64,000 nucleotides of DNA from CBDBLK01 sp965243145. Its GTDB lineage: Bacteria; Bdellovibrionota; Bacteriovoracia; Bacteriovoracales; Bacteriovoracaceae. Each line of letters starts with the position of its first letter. Positions within the stretch are counted from its first letter, which is position 1. Below the pieces are notes generated by a model. The model worked only from the letters and a program-made list of their open reading frames with translations, was not told the origin of the DNA and did no database searches. Location: the NCBI GenBank assembly GCA_965243145.1, contig CBDEUB010000002.1, positions 2,780,512 through 2,844,511 on the forward strand. Reading direction: 5' to 3'. Shown here piece by piece: positions 51,429 through 58,943 of the stretch. Made by a program: the position numbers and the translations under genes.

Positions 51429-52441
51429 AGAAGCTACTCAACACTCTCTACATTACCAGGCAAGACAGTTATCTTCACAAGGAGAGGGAAACTATTGTCA
51501 TTAAAAATGGTGATGAAAAAATTGGCCAGTTCCCCATTATCAATATTGGAGGCATTTTTTGTTTTGGGAGAGTTTCGGTTTCTCCTTATTTAATGGGCCA
51601 TTGTGCCGATCACTCGGTTGGCCTGGTATTTTATACAGAATACGGCCGTTTTTTGGCCAGAATACAAGGCAAAATTACGGGCAATGTTCTTTTGCGGCGA
51701 GAGCAGTACAGATGGGCCGATGATAAAGATAAAACCGCCATGATGGCGCGTTTAACGGTTGCTGCTAAAATTTCCAACACAAAAAGTATTTTGCAAAGAG
51801 AAATTCGCAATCATGGAGAGACGGCCACTTTGGCCGAAGCTGTGTCCAAATTGTCGAGAAGTCTAAGAAGAGTTAAAGAGACGCTTAATTTGGATGAAAT
51901 GAGAGGCATTGAAGGGGAGGCCGCAACCACTTACTTTGGTGTTTTTAATGAACTTTTAAAAGAGAAAACTTTTTCTTTTGATAAGAGAGTGCGTCGCCCT
52001 CCAACCGATCCGGTTAATGCTATCCTTTCTTTTGCTTACTCGATGATAACTCAAGAATGTGCATCTGCACTTTATGGCGTTGGCCTCGACCCTTATGTGG
52101 GGTTTCTCCACAGAGATCGGCCGGGAAGATTGAGTTTGGCCTTGGATATGTTAGAGGAATTTCGTGCCGCTTGGGCCGATCGTCTTATTTTAACATTGTT
52201 GAACAGGCAACAAATTAGAAAAAAAGATTTTGTTACAGAATCCAGCGGTGCTGTAAAACTCTCCGACGATGCTCGAAAACTGTTTTTTAAGGCCTATCAA
52301 GAGAGGAAGCAAGTAGAGATGACTCATCCGTATCTCAAAGAAAAAGTTTCGGTTGGTTTGCTTCCCCATTGTCAGGCCATGCTGATGGCCAGACATATTA
52401 GGGGAGATACCCAATATTATACCCCTTATTTGGTTAAATAA
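51425..52441 (+). CDS. cas1c: CRISPR integrase Cas1 (type I-C)
   Basis: 338 residues. MKKLLNTLYITRQDSYLHKE and the catalytic region with GIEGEAATTYFGVFNELL (Glu), YVGFLHRDRPGRLSLALDML (His) and EEFRAAWADRL (Asp/Glu). The metal ligands look intact. Integrates spacers with Cas2. Overlaps cas4 and cas2. Confidence 0.96.
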   Translation: MKKLLNTLYITRQDSYLHKERETIVIKNGDEKIGQFPIINIGGIFCFGRVSVSPYLMGHCADHSVGLVFYTEYGRFLARIQGKITGNVLLRREQYRWADDKDKTAMMARLTVAAKISNTKSILQREIRNHGETATLAEAVSKLSRSLRRVKETLNLDEMRGIEGEAATTYFGVFNELLKEKTFSFDKRVRRPPTDPVNAILSFAYSMITQECASALYGVGLDPYVGFLHRDRPGRLSLALDMLEEFRAAWADRLILTLLNRQQIRKKDFVTESSGAVKLSDDARKLFFKAYQERKQVEMTHPYLKEKVSVGLLPHCQAMLMARHIRGDTQYYTPYLVK

Positions 52442-52734
52442 TGCTAGTGCTTATTACTTATGATGTTGCCGTTACAACCAAGCAAGGCCAAAAAAGATTG
52501 CGCCATATTTCCAAAACTTGTCTTGATCATGGGGTTAGAGTTCAAAATTCTGTTTTTGAATGTGAGGTCGATCCTTCTCAGTTTGTCAATCTCAAAGCAA
52601 AATTATTGGGCCAGTATGATGAAGAGGAAGACAGTTTGAGATTCTATTTTTTAGGGAAAAAGGGCCATACAAAGGTCGAGCATTTTGGCGCAAAAACAAT
52701 AAAAGACCCTCTGCATGGTGATCTTATTTTCTAA
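52441..52734 (+). CDS. cas2: CRISPR-associated protein Cas2
   Basis: 97 residues: MLVLITYDVAVTTKQGQKRL, HGVRVQNSVFECEVDPSQF and DSLRFYFLGKKG. The ferredoxin-like fold and conserved Asp (YDV) are present. Forms the Cas1-Cas2 integration complex. One-base overlap with the cas1 stop. Confidence 0.96.
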   Translation: MLVLITYDVAVTTKQGQKRLRHISKTCLDHGVRVQNSVFECEVDPSQFVNLKAKLLGQYDEEEDSLRFYFLGKKGHTKVEHFGAKTIKDPLHGDLIF

Positions 52735-52913
52735 CCGCTAATGTCAGGCCCTCAAAGATTTTGTAAGGGGTTAGCACTAAAGCTATCTTATTATTTTTAA
52801 AAGGGATTCAAATTGAAAAATGTTTTTTGCTTTGCTGCATTTATTTCTTTTCAGTGTGGCCAGCGGAGGCCAGTAATTTTACTCTTTGATAACAAGGGAT
52901 TAGAAATAGTGGA
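52735..52913 (+). promoter_or_regulatory. CRISPR leader
   Basis: 179 bp of AT-rich DNA between cas2 and the first repeat, with no gene. Position and composition match a leader that promotes array transcription and new-spacer insertion. Confidence 0.7.
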
Positions 52914-53475
52914 GTCGCCCCCCATGCGGGGGCGTGGATTGAAACGAGGGTATTCAGGCCATTCCCACTCATTGCTCCTGTCGCCCCCCATGCGGGGGCG
53001 TGGATTGAAACTGATCATTTGGCCATTGCTGTAGTGCCGGCAGACATCGCCCCCCATGCGGGGGCGTGGATTGAAACGATGCGGAGGGGTTTAAACTGTC
53101 CGACGAAGTGGAGGTCGCCCCCCATGCGGGGGCGTGGATTGAAACTGAGTGAGCATAACCGCTAGATAGGGCATAGGGCGTCGCCCCCCATGCGGGGGCG
53201 TGGATTGAAACTGGAAAATTTAAGGCCAACGCCATCTAAATTAAGTCGCCCCCCATGCGGGGGCGTGGATTGAAACGGTATATGTAGGTGAGACTGGAGG
53301 CGGGGCCATAGTCGCCCCCCATGCGGGGGCGTGGATTGAAACTTATTCTAAATGCGATTTGTCGATTTTTATAGTCGGTCGCCCCCCATGCGGGGGCGTG
53401 GATTGAAACCCCAAAAATGATTCCCATATTGCCAAAATCGAATGTCGCCCCCCATGCGGGGGCGTGGATTGAAAC
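52914..53475 (+). CRISPR. Type I-C CRISPR array, 9 repeats and 8 spacers
   Basis: 32-bp repeats start GTCGCCCCCCATGCGGGGGC and end GTGGATTGAAAC, a palindromic type I-C repeat. Starts: 52914, 52980, 53046, 53114, 53180, 53245, 53311, 53378, 53444. The third begins with A instead of G; the others are identical. Spacers are 33-36 bp. After the last repeat a further ~36 bp precede the end of the Rpn-type gene and may be a ninth spacer whose closing repeat was lost. Four of eight spacers contain GGCC. Confidence 0.98.
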
Positions 53476-53517
53476 GGGGCAATAGTTACGCCGGCAACGA
53501 GAATAAGGTGGGGCAGT

Positions 53518-54426
53518 CTATTTCTCAATAAGTTTTTTGACTTCAGAGAGAGGTAGACCTGTGATTTTGGCGACAAATTTAGGGTCTGTCCCTTCGGCGA
53601 GTGCCTTGCGGGCGATCTCTATGCGCTCTTCCTCGCGAGCATCTTCTTTTTCGGCGATGCGATCTCGCCATTCCCTGTCTCTGGCCAAGGCGGCCTCTCG
53701 CAATTTTTCATCTTGGGAAATGCCCCACAAATGTTTGAGTGCTTTTGCCATTTCTCCTCCTTTTTCCAGGAATTGCCTGCATTCTTCAACTTTTAAATTT
53801 CTGGAATTTTTAATCATATAGGCCCATTCATCTCTGGTGCTTTCCAATTTTGGCAAGTGCTTGTTAAATTTGCCGAGTTCAACGATGACAAAGCACATTC
53901 CCTGCGACATTACTACCTGGGGTTCCTTAGTGCGTCTGATATTACACACATGGCGGTAGTCATCTTTGACTTCGGCAAACTCTTTTAAGTTTTCTGCGGC
54001 AAAGACGAGCGAGTAAACTGGGTTGAGTTTGCGGTAGGGGTCGCCTCTCTTGAGTTGTTCTGAGTAAACTCTGCCCGAATAGGCCAAAATTCGGTCGGTA
54101 AAGTGAGAATGGGTGGTAGTTTGAACTTCCACATTGACTATTTCTTTGAGAATGCCTCCTGTAGCATTTTTGCGCTCATATTCGGCCCTGATGTCGAGAA
54201 CAAAAGTCTTGCCTGCATCTCTTTGTTCGTCAGAGGGCAATTCAGGGTTGAGGGGAGTGACATTAACAATGGAAGAGTTGTCGGGCAGGGGAAGAAAGTG
54301 CTTGAGCAGGGATTTGAGGAGTTCCTTGTTTTTGATAAAGTAGGTCTTGAAGGAAAGGTCGTTGGTCAGGGCCAAAAAAGTCATTCTATTTAAAAATTCG
54401 GCCAGGGCCTTTATATCTTTTTGCAT
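53518..54426 (-). CDS. Rpn/YhgA-like PD-(D/E)XK nuclease family protein (copy 3)
   Basis: Begins MQKDIKALAEFLNRMTFLAL at ATG 54426. TFVLDIRAEYER and EIVNVEVQTTTHSHFTDRIL give the D-x(n)-ExQ core shared with copy 2. The charged region is short (DREWRDRIAEKEDAREEERI) and lacks EKG repeats; the tail IARKALAEGTDPKFVAKITG is shared with copies 1 and 2. It converges on the CRISPR array and may have removed its distal end. Carried on island 2. Confidence 0.8.
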   Translation of the reverse strand: MQKDIKALAEFLNRMTFLALTNDLSFKTYFIKNKELLKSLLKHFLPLPDNSSIVNVTPLNPELPSDEQRDAGKTFVLDIRAEYERKNATGGILKEIVNVEVQTTTHSHFTDRILAYSGRVYSEQLKRGDPYRKLNPVYSLVFAAENLKEFAEVKDDYRHVCNIRRTKEPQVVMSQGMCFVIVELGKFNKHLPKLESTRDEWAYMIKNSRNLKVEECRQFLEKGGEMAKALKHLWGISQDEKLREAALARDREWRDRIAEKEDAREEERIEIARKALAEGTDPKFVAKITGLPLSEVKKLIEK

Positions 54427-54560
54427 AGTTTGATTTCCAAAAAAAGTTGAGATACTCCGATAGTAATATGGCCTTTTGCCATGCCCTGTCAAGGGCCAAT
54501 TTTTTGGGCCATATTTGGCCATTTTCTATGGGCTAAATATGGGCTATTAAGGCCAAAAAA

Positions 54561-54628
54561 GGCCCATTTTAGGTGAAATTAGAACGCAATGCACATGATT
54601 GCTCGGGTTGATGAAAAGTTATTAAATT
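54561..54628 (+). repeat. Conserved right-end block, island 2
   Basis: Starts GGCCCATTTTAGGTGAAATT, with AACGCAATGCACAT and TTGCTCGGGTTGATGAAAAG inside. Colinear and the same length as 34829-34896. Confidence 0.75.
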
Positions 54629-54687
54629 CAACACTTTAGAGTGATTTTTTGTGGTGTGTAATGCTTTATAGCCCAATGCCTAAATAC

Positions 54688-54706
54688 CTCCTCCCCACCT
54701 CCACCA
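54688..54706 (+). other. Right attachment-site repeat of island 2
   Basis: Perfect 19-bp copy of the ssrA 3' end, isolated from any tmRNA gene; therefore attR. Confidence 0.9.
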
Positions 54707-54808
54707 TGTACTGCGCAAAAGGATTGCGCCCGACTTCTATTTTGTGTATAAATCTTTTGAACTTTTCCCCGTAGGAGTTCCACCAGTTTTAAACCGAGGA
54801 GTTTCACC

Positions 54809-55528
54809 GTGACGGCAATAAAAAAATTCACCCTTTGTCTTGTGGCCAAAATGTTTTTGTTAGGTTCCCCATCCGCCTTGGCGGGCGAGGCCCAAGAGAG
54901 CAGTGCGGGGGATGGTTACCACATTTACCTCAACGGTGTTTTGCGGGATATGGCCCACCAGTCTCTGCAAGAGGTGGCCTCTCGGTCGGTGCCGGGAACT
55001 GTGTTGAGTGGCCGCCTATTTGATACAGAGTTTATTTTTGGCCACGATGAACTTTTCTTTTGCGTTCCCGCCGGCGTGGCCAGCATGGTGGGGACGGGAT
55101 GGGCCTTGGCCAATAAAGCGAAGATCAAAAATCCCGTATTGATTGGTGCGGCCATGGGCCTGTCCCTGTTTGCCCCTTGTTTTGTGTACAATCTGGTAAC
55201 CCAGGGAGCGGAAAGGGATGTTTTGGGGGCCTTCCGCGACCATTTTGGCAACGGTTATTACCTGGCCAGGATAAAATACACTTTAAGGCCAAATGCTCCC
55301 ACTTTAGATGAAGACAAGGGCAAGGGCAGTTGCCGCTTTTTCTTTTCCATCGACGAGGAAAATCTCACCGTCGACTATGAAATTGATAGTTGCACTCACA
55401 AAAATATTTTTCCCGAAACCGTCCCCGGAAACATGAGAGTTGGCGGCCAGGCCGATTGGTTTGACGAAAAGGCGGGGCGAACCCTGGTAGTGGCCAGCGA
55501 AACTGGCCGCTCTCTTGTGGTCGACTAG
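54809..55528 (+). CDS. Exported protein of unknown function
   Basis: 239 residues from GTG 54809, preceded by CCGAGGAGTTTCACC (good Shine-Dalgarno). Signal peptide TAIKKFTLCLVAKMFLLGSPSALA. The mature part has a hydrophobic stretch (PVLIGAAMGLSLFAPCFVYNL) that may be one or two membrane helices, then a beta-rich C-terminus with RFFFSIDEENLTVDYEIDSC. No family recognised. It is the first chromosomal gene after the ssrA island. Confidence 0.65.
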   Translation: MTAIKKFTLCLVAKMFLLGSPSALAGEAQESSAGDGYHIYLNGVLRDMAHQSLQEVASRSVPGTVLSGRLFDTEFIFGHDELFFCVPAGVASMVGTGWALANKAKIKNPVLIGAAMGLSLFAPCFVYNLVTQGAERDVLGAFRDHFGNGYYLARIKYTLRPNAPTLDEDKGKGSCRFFFSIDEENLTVDYEIDSCTHKNIFPETVPGNMRVGGQADWFDEKAGRTLVVASETGRSLVVD

Positions 55529-55682
55529 AAGAAATAGCATCAAATCGGCCATACTGGGCCTATTGATTTGACTAATTTAGTTTTTTCTCAATAATTTCAA
55601 CTGTCTCTCCTGCCTCTCACACCATAACACCCAGCGTCCGAACTGGCAGTCAAGTGGCCACAAGTTCGTGCCGCATTCGGAA

Positions 55683-55758
55683 TGGTGGACCTGACTGGGT
55701 TCGAACCAGCGACCCCGTCACTGCCAGCGACGTGCTCTCCCAACTGAGCTACAGGCCC
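55683..55758 (-). tRNA. tRNA-Ala (anticodon GGC)
   Basis: Minus-strand sequence GGGCCTGTAGCTCAGTTGGG to GGTTCGAACCCAGTCAGGTC followed by CACCA folds into a cloverleaf: acceptor GGGCCTG/CAGGTCC, anticodon loop CTGGCAG with anticodon GGC. The CCA is encoded. Reads GCC/GCU Ala codons. Confidence 0.95.
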
Positions 55759-55832
55759 AATTGGTGTGAGCGACAGGGCCTCAAGATAGGCCAGCGGGGA
55801 GAGAACGGCAAGGGGAGGCCCGCCAAAGTGGC

Positions 55833-56822
55833 CTATAAAACGGCGCGCAAAAACTGGGTGTAAATGGAGTAACTGTGTGGGCCATACCCTCCGCCCATAG
55901 TCCAACACTGGGGAATGTCACGGGAAGCAAAAAAATGGTAGGTGAGGAGGTCGCGCTCCAAGAGTTGCCGGCGGGAAAGATTGAGTTGACTGGTGCTGGG
56001 CAACTGGTCTTTTTCGTAAGCATCGGCACCGGCCACCACCACCGCCACATCGGGAGAGGGGGCCTTTTGCGCCAACATATGTAGGCCCCGCTCCAGGGCC
56101 TTGACATAGTGGCCCTCTTCCCCCGCTTCCATGGGAATGTCGAGAGTGCTGGGCAAAAACCAGGGGTGCAGTTTGCCACCTTGGCCATGGCGTGGCCCAC
56201 ACAAGGGCCATCCCCGGGCCATGTGGATGCTCAGTGTTTGGATGCTGGGGTCGTTTTGGGTGAGTTCGGCAGTGCCGTCTCCCTTGTGGGCATCGGTGTC
56301 CACTACCCAGGCAGTCTGAATTTGGCCTCGCGCTTGCAGTTTTTTAAGGCCTATTAAGACATCGTGAACCGGACAAAAACCCCGGCCGCCAAAACTCATC
56401 GCGTGGTGCATGCCTCCCCCTAGAAAGAAGCAAAATCTGGTTTGCAGGGCGAGTTCTAGGGCGTGTTGAGTGGCCGCCACTTGTTTTAAGATGACCGCTT
56501 TCATATCCGATAGAGGGCGCTTGCTGGCCGCTGGTGAGTAGCGAAAGAAATGGCCCCGTTCGTCCACCAATTCATAAGTTTTGAGCAACTCTGCCTCAAT
56601 CGCAACCGGATCGAAAAAGCGTTCCACAAAATTGCCGTCGTGGACGCGCAGAAAGTCCGATTGGGTGAGCGAAGGCAAATGCGAAAGACTGGTTTTTTCC
56701 AGGTGGGGGAAACTCTGCTTTAATTCCTCAAAACACCTCCGGGAGCGATCACTGGCCAGGGGAATGGAAATTCCGTAATCGCCCAGGTTGTGGGAGAGTT
56801 CGGGGTGGTAGACGACCTTCAC
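55833..56822 (-). CDS. Histone-deacetylase-superfamily (AcuC/APAH-like) deacetylase
   Basis: 329 residues. Zn-site and catalytic motifs of the arginase/deacetylase fold: FFLGGGMHHAMSFGGRGFCP (tandem His), WVVDTDAHKGDGTAEL (DxH...), VVVAGADAYEKDQLPSTSQL (Asp) and WTMGGGYG. YHPELSHNLGDYGISIPLAS at the N-terminus is as in bacterial HDAC-like proteins. Substrate could be acetylated lysine or an acetylated metabolite. The start overlaps the glycosyltransferase stop by 4 bp. Confidence 0.9.
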   Translation of the reverse strand: MKVVYHPELSHNLGDYGISIPLASDRSRRCFEELKQSFPHLEKTSLSHLPSLTQSDFLRVHDGNFVERFFDPVAIEAELLKTYELVDERGHFFRYSPAASKRPLSDMKAVILKQVAATQHALELALQTRFCFFLGGGMHHAMSFGGRGFCPVHDVLIGLKKLQARGQIQTAWVVDTDAHKGDGTAELTQNDPSIQTLSIHMARGWPLCGPRHGQGGKLHPWFLPSTLDIPMEAGEEGHYVKALERGLHMLAQKAPSPDVAVVVAGADAYEKDQLPSTSQLNLSRRQLLERDLLTYHFFASRDIPQCWTMGGGYGPHSYSIYTQFLRAVL

Positions 56823-57652
56823 TCCCTCCCTCCAAAACGGTGGAGGATGCCCTCGACATAGGCCAAGTGTTTGAAGTTGCCGTGTTTGATCAGGCCCTTT
56901 TTTAAAATGTTGGCCTTTTTGATCATCTCGCTGGCCACTCGCTGTCTGCGGCCAGGGGAGAAACGGCGAATGTGCAAAATTCTCTCCAGAGCGCGCACCC
57001 GCCAGTAATCCATCCCCTTGTAGCGGGAGGAGAGTTGGTCGGCGTGGCCGCCGTACTTGACGATAATCGGTTCATCCACAAAACCCACGGGATAGAGAGA
57101 AGTGATCTTGAGCCACAAATCGTAGTCTTCGCAAACCACAAATTCCTCGTCAAAAAGGCCCACTTCCCGCAGAAGTTCTCTTTTGATCAGAGTGGCGGAG
57201 GGACTTATCAAACAGCGGGGCAAGCATTTTTCAAAAATGTCGCCGCCAAATTTTTGGTGGATTTTTTTGGGGTTGACTCGCTGGCCGCGCCGGATCCAAA
57301 TTTCCTCCCCGTGGATCAATTTGAGATGGGGGTTACATTGGAGCAATTCAAATTGCCGTTCCAATCTCCAGGGCAACCACTGGTCGTCGGAGTCGAGAAA
57401 GGCCACCCATTCCCCCCGCGCCCGTTGGATGCCCCAATTGCGGGCGGCGCTGACTCCGGCGTGGGGCCTGTGCCAATAGCGCAACGGTTGGGCCATATTG
57501 GCCCGTTTTTTTTCCACCAGTTGGCGGGTGCCATCACTGGGGCCGTCATCGACAATGAAAAGTTCAAAGTCTTGGCAGGTTTGGCCCAGGACGGAGTCTA
57601 TGGCCCGTTCCAGGAGGTGGGCGCGGTTATAAGTGGGGATCACCACGGTCAC
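56819..57652 (-). CDS. Family-2 glycosyltransferase
   Basis: 277 residues from GTG 57652: VTVVIPTYNRAHLLERAIDS, LFIVDDGPSDGTRQLV, GVSAARNWGIQRARGEWVAF and LDSDDQWLPWRLERQFELL (the DxD donor-metal motif). FVVCEDYDLWLKI is the acceptor-site ED motif. An open frame extends upstream, but it translates the palindromic repeat at 57653-57925, so the short form is preferred. Probably makes cell-surface glycan. Confidence 0.9.
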   Translation of the reverse strand: MTVVIPTYNRAHLLERAIDSVLGQTCQDFELFIVDDGPSDGTRQLVEKKRANMAQPLRYWHRPHAGVSAARNWGIQRARGEWVAFLDSDDQWLPWRLERQFELLQCNPHLKLIHGEEIWIRRGQRVNPKKIHQKFGGDIFEKCLPRCLISPSATLIKRELLREVGLFDEEFVVCEDYDLWLKITSLYPVGFVDEPIIVKYGGHADQLSSRYKGMDYWRVRALERILHIRRFSPGRRQRVASEMIKKANILKKGLIKHGNFKHLAYVEGILHRFGGRE

Positions 57653-57925
57653 TTTGGGTAGCTGCTCGCATTTCAGGCCATCTTGAGAGTCAGCTTCGCC
57701 ATCGCTCCCTGCGGCGTGCTTTAAGCACGCCTCAGTCGCTCTGTCTTGCTTCCCCCCAATCTGACCTAAACTGCAAGCAGCTACCGTGCTCTCACCACAA
57801 TCTTGCATTGGAGGCGATCGATCGCATTTCAGGCCATCTTGCCTCCGCATCTTGCTTCGGCACTGCCCATCGGGGCAGTCGTCGCTCGTCGCCCTCCAGG
57901 CGACTCCGTGCAGTTCGGCCTCTTC
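57653..57925. repeat. Composite palindromic (REP/BIME-like) repeat cluster, second array
   Basis: Contains a GGCGTGCTTTAAGCACGCC hairpin (~57713-57731), CCCAATCTGACCTAAACTG (~57752-57770), and then a full unit CAGGCCATCTTGCCTCCGCA (~57831) with ACTGCCC-ATCG-GGGCAGT and GTCGCC...GGCGAC hairpins. Same elements and order-family as 31089-31345. Lies between the glycosyltransferase start and the aldo/keto reductase stop. Confidence 0.75.
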
Positions 57926-58881
57926 TAGGGCGCTGGCCAAAGTTGTTCCCACTCCCGTTGAATCGCCGCCAAAGTCTCCCGCGAGGGCAAATCTTCCAGG
58001 GTGGAGAGGACTTCCTTTAATTGCGCCAAACTCCTGGAACCAATGATCACTTGTTCAATGCCATACTCTACCAGGTTGTGGCCCAAGGCCCATTGCAAGA
58101 GCGAACACTCATATTTTTGCAAAACGGGCCTTATCTTTTCCACGCACTCGATCTTTTTCAAAACCTCGGCGCGGTTCCACCAGGGGGCCTTTTTGCGGGC
58201 ATCGCCGGCGGCGTAGTCCTTGCCCATCTCCCGCTTGTGGCCCACCGTTCCGCTTAAAATGCCCTTGTCCAGGGTTCCCCAACTTTGAAAAGAGATGCCC
58301 TGCCGGCGGGTAAAATCCAACAGCGAAGTGCTCTCCGTGGCAAAGGGGTTGAGTTGGGATTGCACCACCTCCACGCTGTCAATTTCCAGGGCCTTGGACA
58401 GGTCTTCCAAGTTGGTATTGGAAAGGCCAATGTGGCGAATCTGGCCAAGCGCCTTGGCCTGGGACAAAACCTCCATGGGGCGGCGGATGTCCACCGCTGG
58501 ATCGGGCCAGTGGATCATGTACAGGTCGATATAGTCGCTGGCCAAATCCTTTAAACTTTGATCCAGCATTTTCTGGGTGAGTTGGGGATCGTTGCTCCGT
58601 TCAATGCGGTGATCAGGGTTCCAACTCACTCCCGACTTGGTAGTGATAAAAACCTCTTGGCGAACTTCCCGCAAGGCCTGGCCGATCCGCCGCTCCGACT
58701 GGCCAAAACCGTACACCGGCGCGCTGTCAAAAACCCGCACCCCCAACTCAAAGGCACCCCTCAAAAGTTCTTGTGCCTGGGACTCGTCCAGGCCAGCAAA
58801 ACTGTAGCCCCCCTGCGCTCCGGCCACGGCGGCCCCGCCAAAGGCCAGGCGGCCATACTTCGACAACAACGAAAAACCCAT
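57925..58881 (-). CDS. Aldo/keto reductase family protein
   Basis: 318 residues from ATG 58881, with GGAG six bases upstream. (beta/alpha)8 NADPH-dependent reductase: RVFDSAPVYGFGQSERRIGQ (catalytic Asp and Tyr), FITTKSG (Lys), YIDLYMIHWPDP (His), GLSNTNLEDLSKAL and VIIGSRSLAQLKEVLSTL (cofactor). All four catalytic residues are present. Substrate cannot be told from sequence. The stop is followed by palindromic repeats. Confidence 0.92.
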   Translation of the reverse strand: MGFSLLSKYGRLAFGGAAVAGAQGGYSFAGLDESQAQELLRGAFELGVRVFDSAPVYGFGQSERRIGQALREVRQEVFITTKSGVSWNPDHRIERSNDPQLTQKMLDQSLKDLASDYIDLYMIHWPDPAVDIRRPMEVLSQAKALGQIRHIGLSNTNLEDLSKALEIDSVEVVQSQLNPFATESTSLLDFTRRQGISFQSWGTLDKGILSGTVGHKREMGKDYAAGDARKKAPWWNRAEVLKKIECVEKIRPVLQKYECSLLQWALGHNLVEYGIEQVIIGSRSLAQLKEVLSTLEDLPSRETLAAIQREWEQLWPAP

Positions 58882-58943
58882 ATCCATCTCCAGCAGGTTT
58901 GTGCTCGTTGACGAGATAAACACAATCCCGGTAAAAAGCAAAG

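Larger units (their letters stand above)
48913..54706. mobile_element. Island 2: integrative element in ssrA carrying a reduced type I-C CRISPR-Cas locus
   Basis: 5.8 kb between perfect 19-bp repeats. Left end: ATGGGCTAAATATGGGCTAA (around 48989) and a recombinase C-terminal remnant like that of island 1. Cargo: cas7, DUF4160, DUF2442, cas4, cas1, cas2, the CRISPR array and an Rpn-type gene. Right end: ATGGGCTAAATATGGGCTAT (around 54528) and the 68-bp block shared with island 1. AT-rich relative to the chromosome. Non-autonomous because the recombinase is truncated. Confidence 0.85.
54427..54808. other. Gene-free right end of island 2 and flanking DNA
   Basis: Contains, in order, ATGGGCTAAATATGGGCTAT-type repeats, the conserved 68-bp block, the right att repeat (54688-54706), and ~100 bp of chromosome leading to the next gene. 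Confidence 0.7.

Noticed and set aside
52851..53576. Minus-strand frames with repeated 'RMGGD' or 'STPPHGGR' units, looking like a repeat protein
   Set aside because: They translate the CRISPR repeats.
55683..55758. tRNA-Ala as the attachment site of another island
   Set aside because: No duplicate of its 3' end or recombinase gene is seen nearby.
57653..57952. N-terminal 100-residue extension of the glycosyltransferase
   Set aside because: It translates the palindromic repeat cluster; the same peptide appears antisense at 31089-31301, so it is not part of the enzyme.
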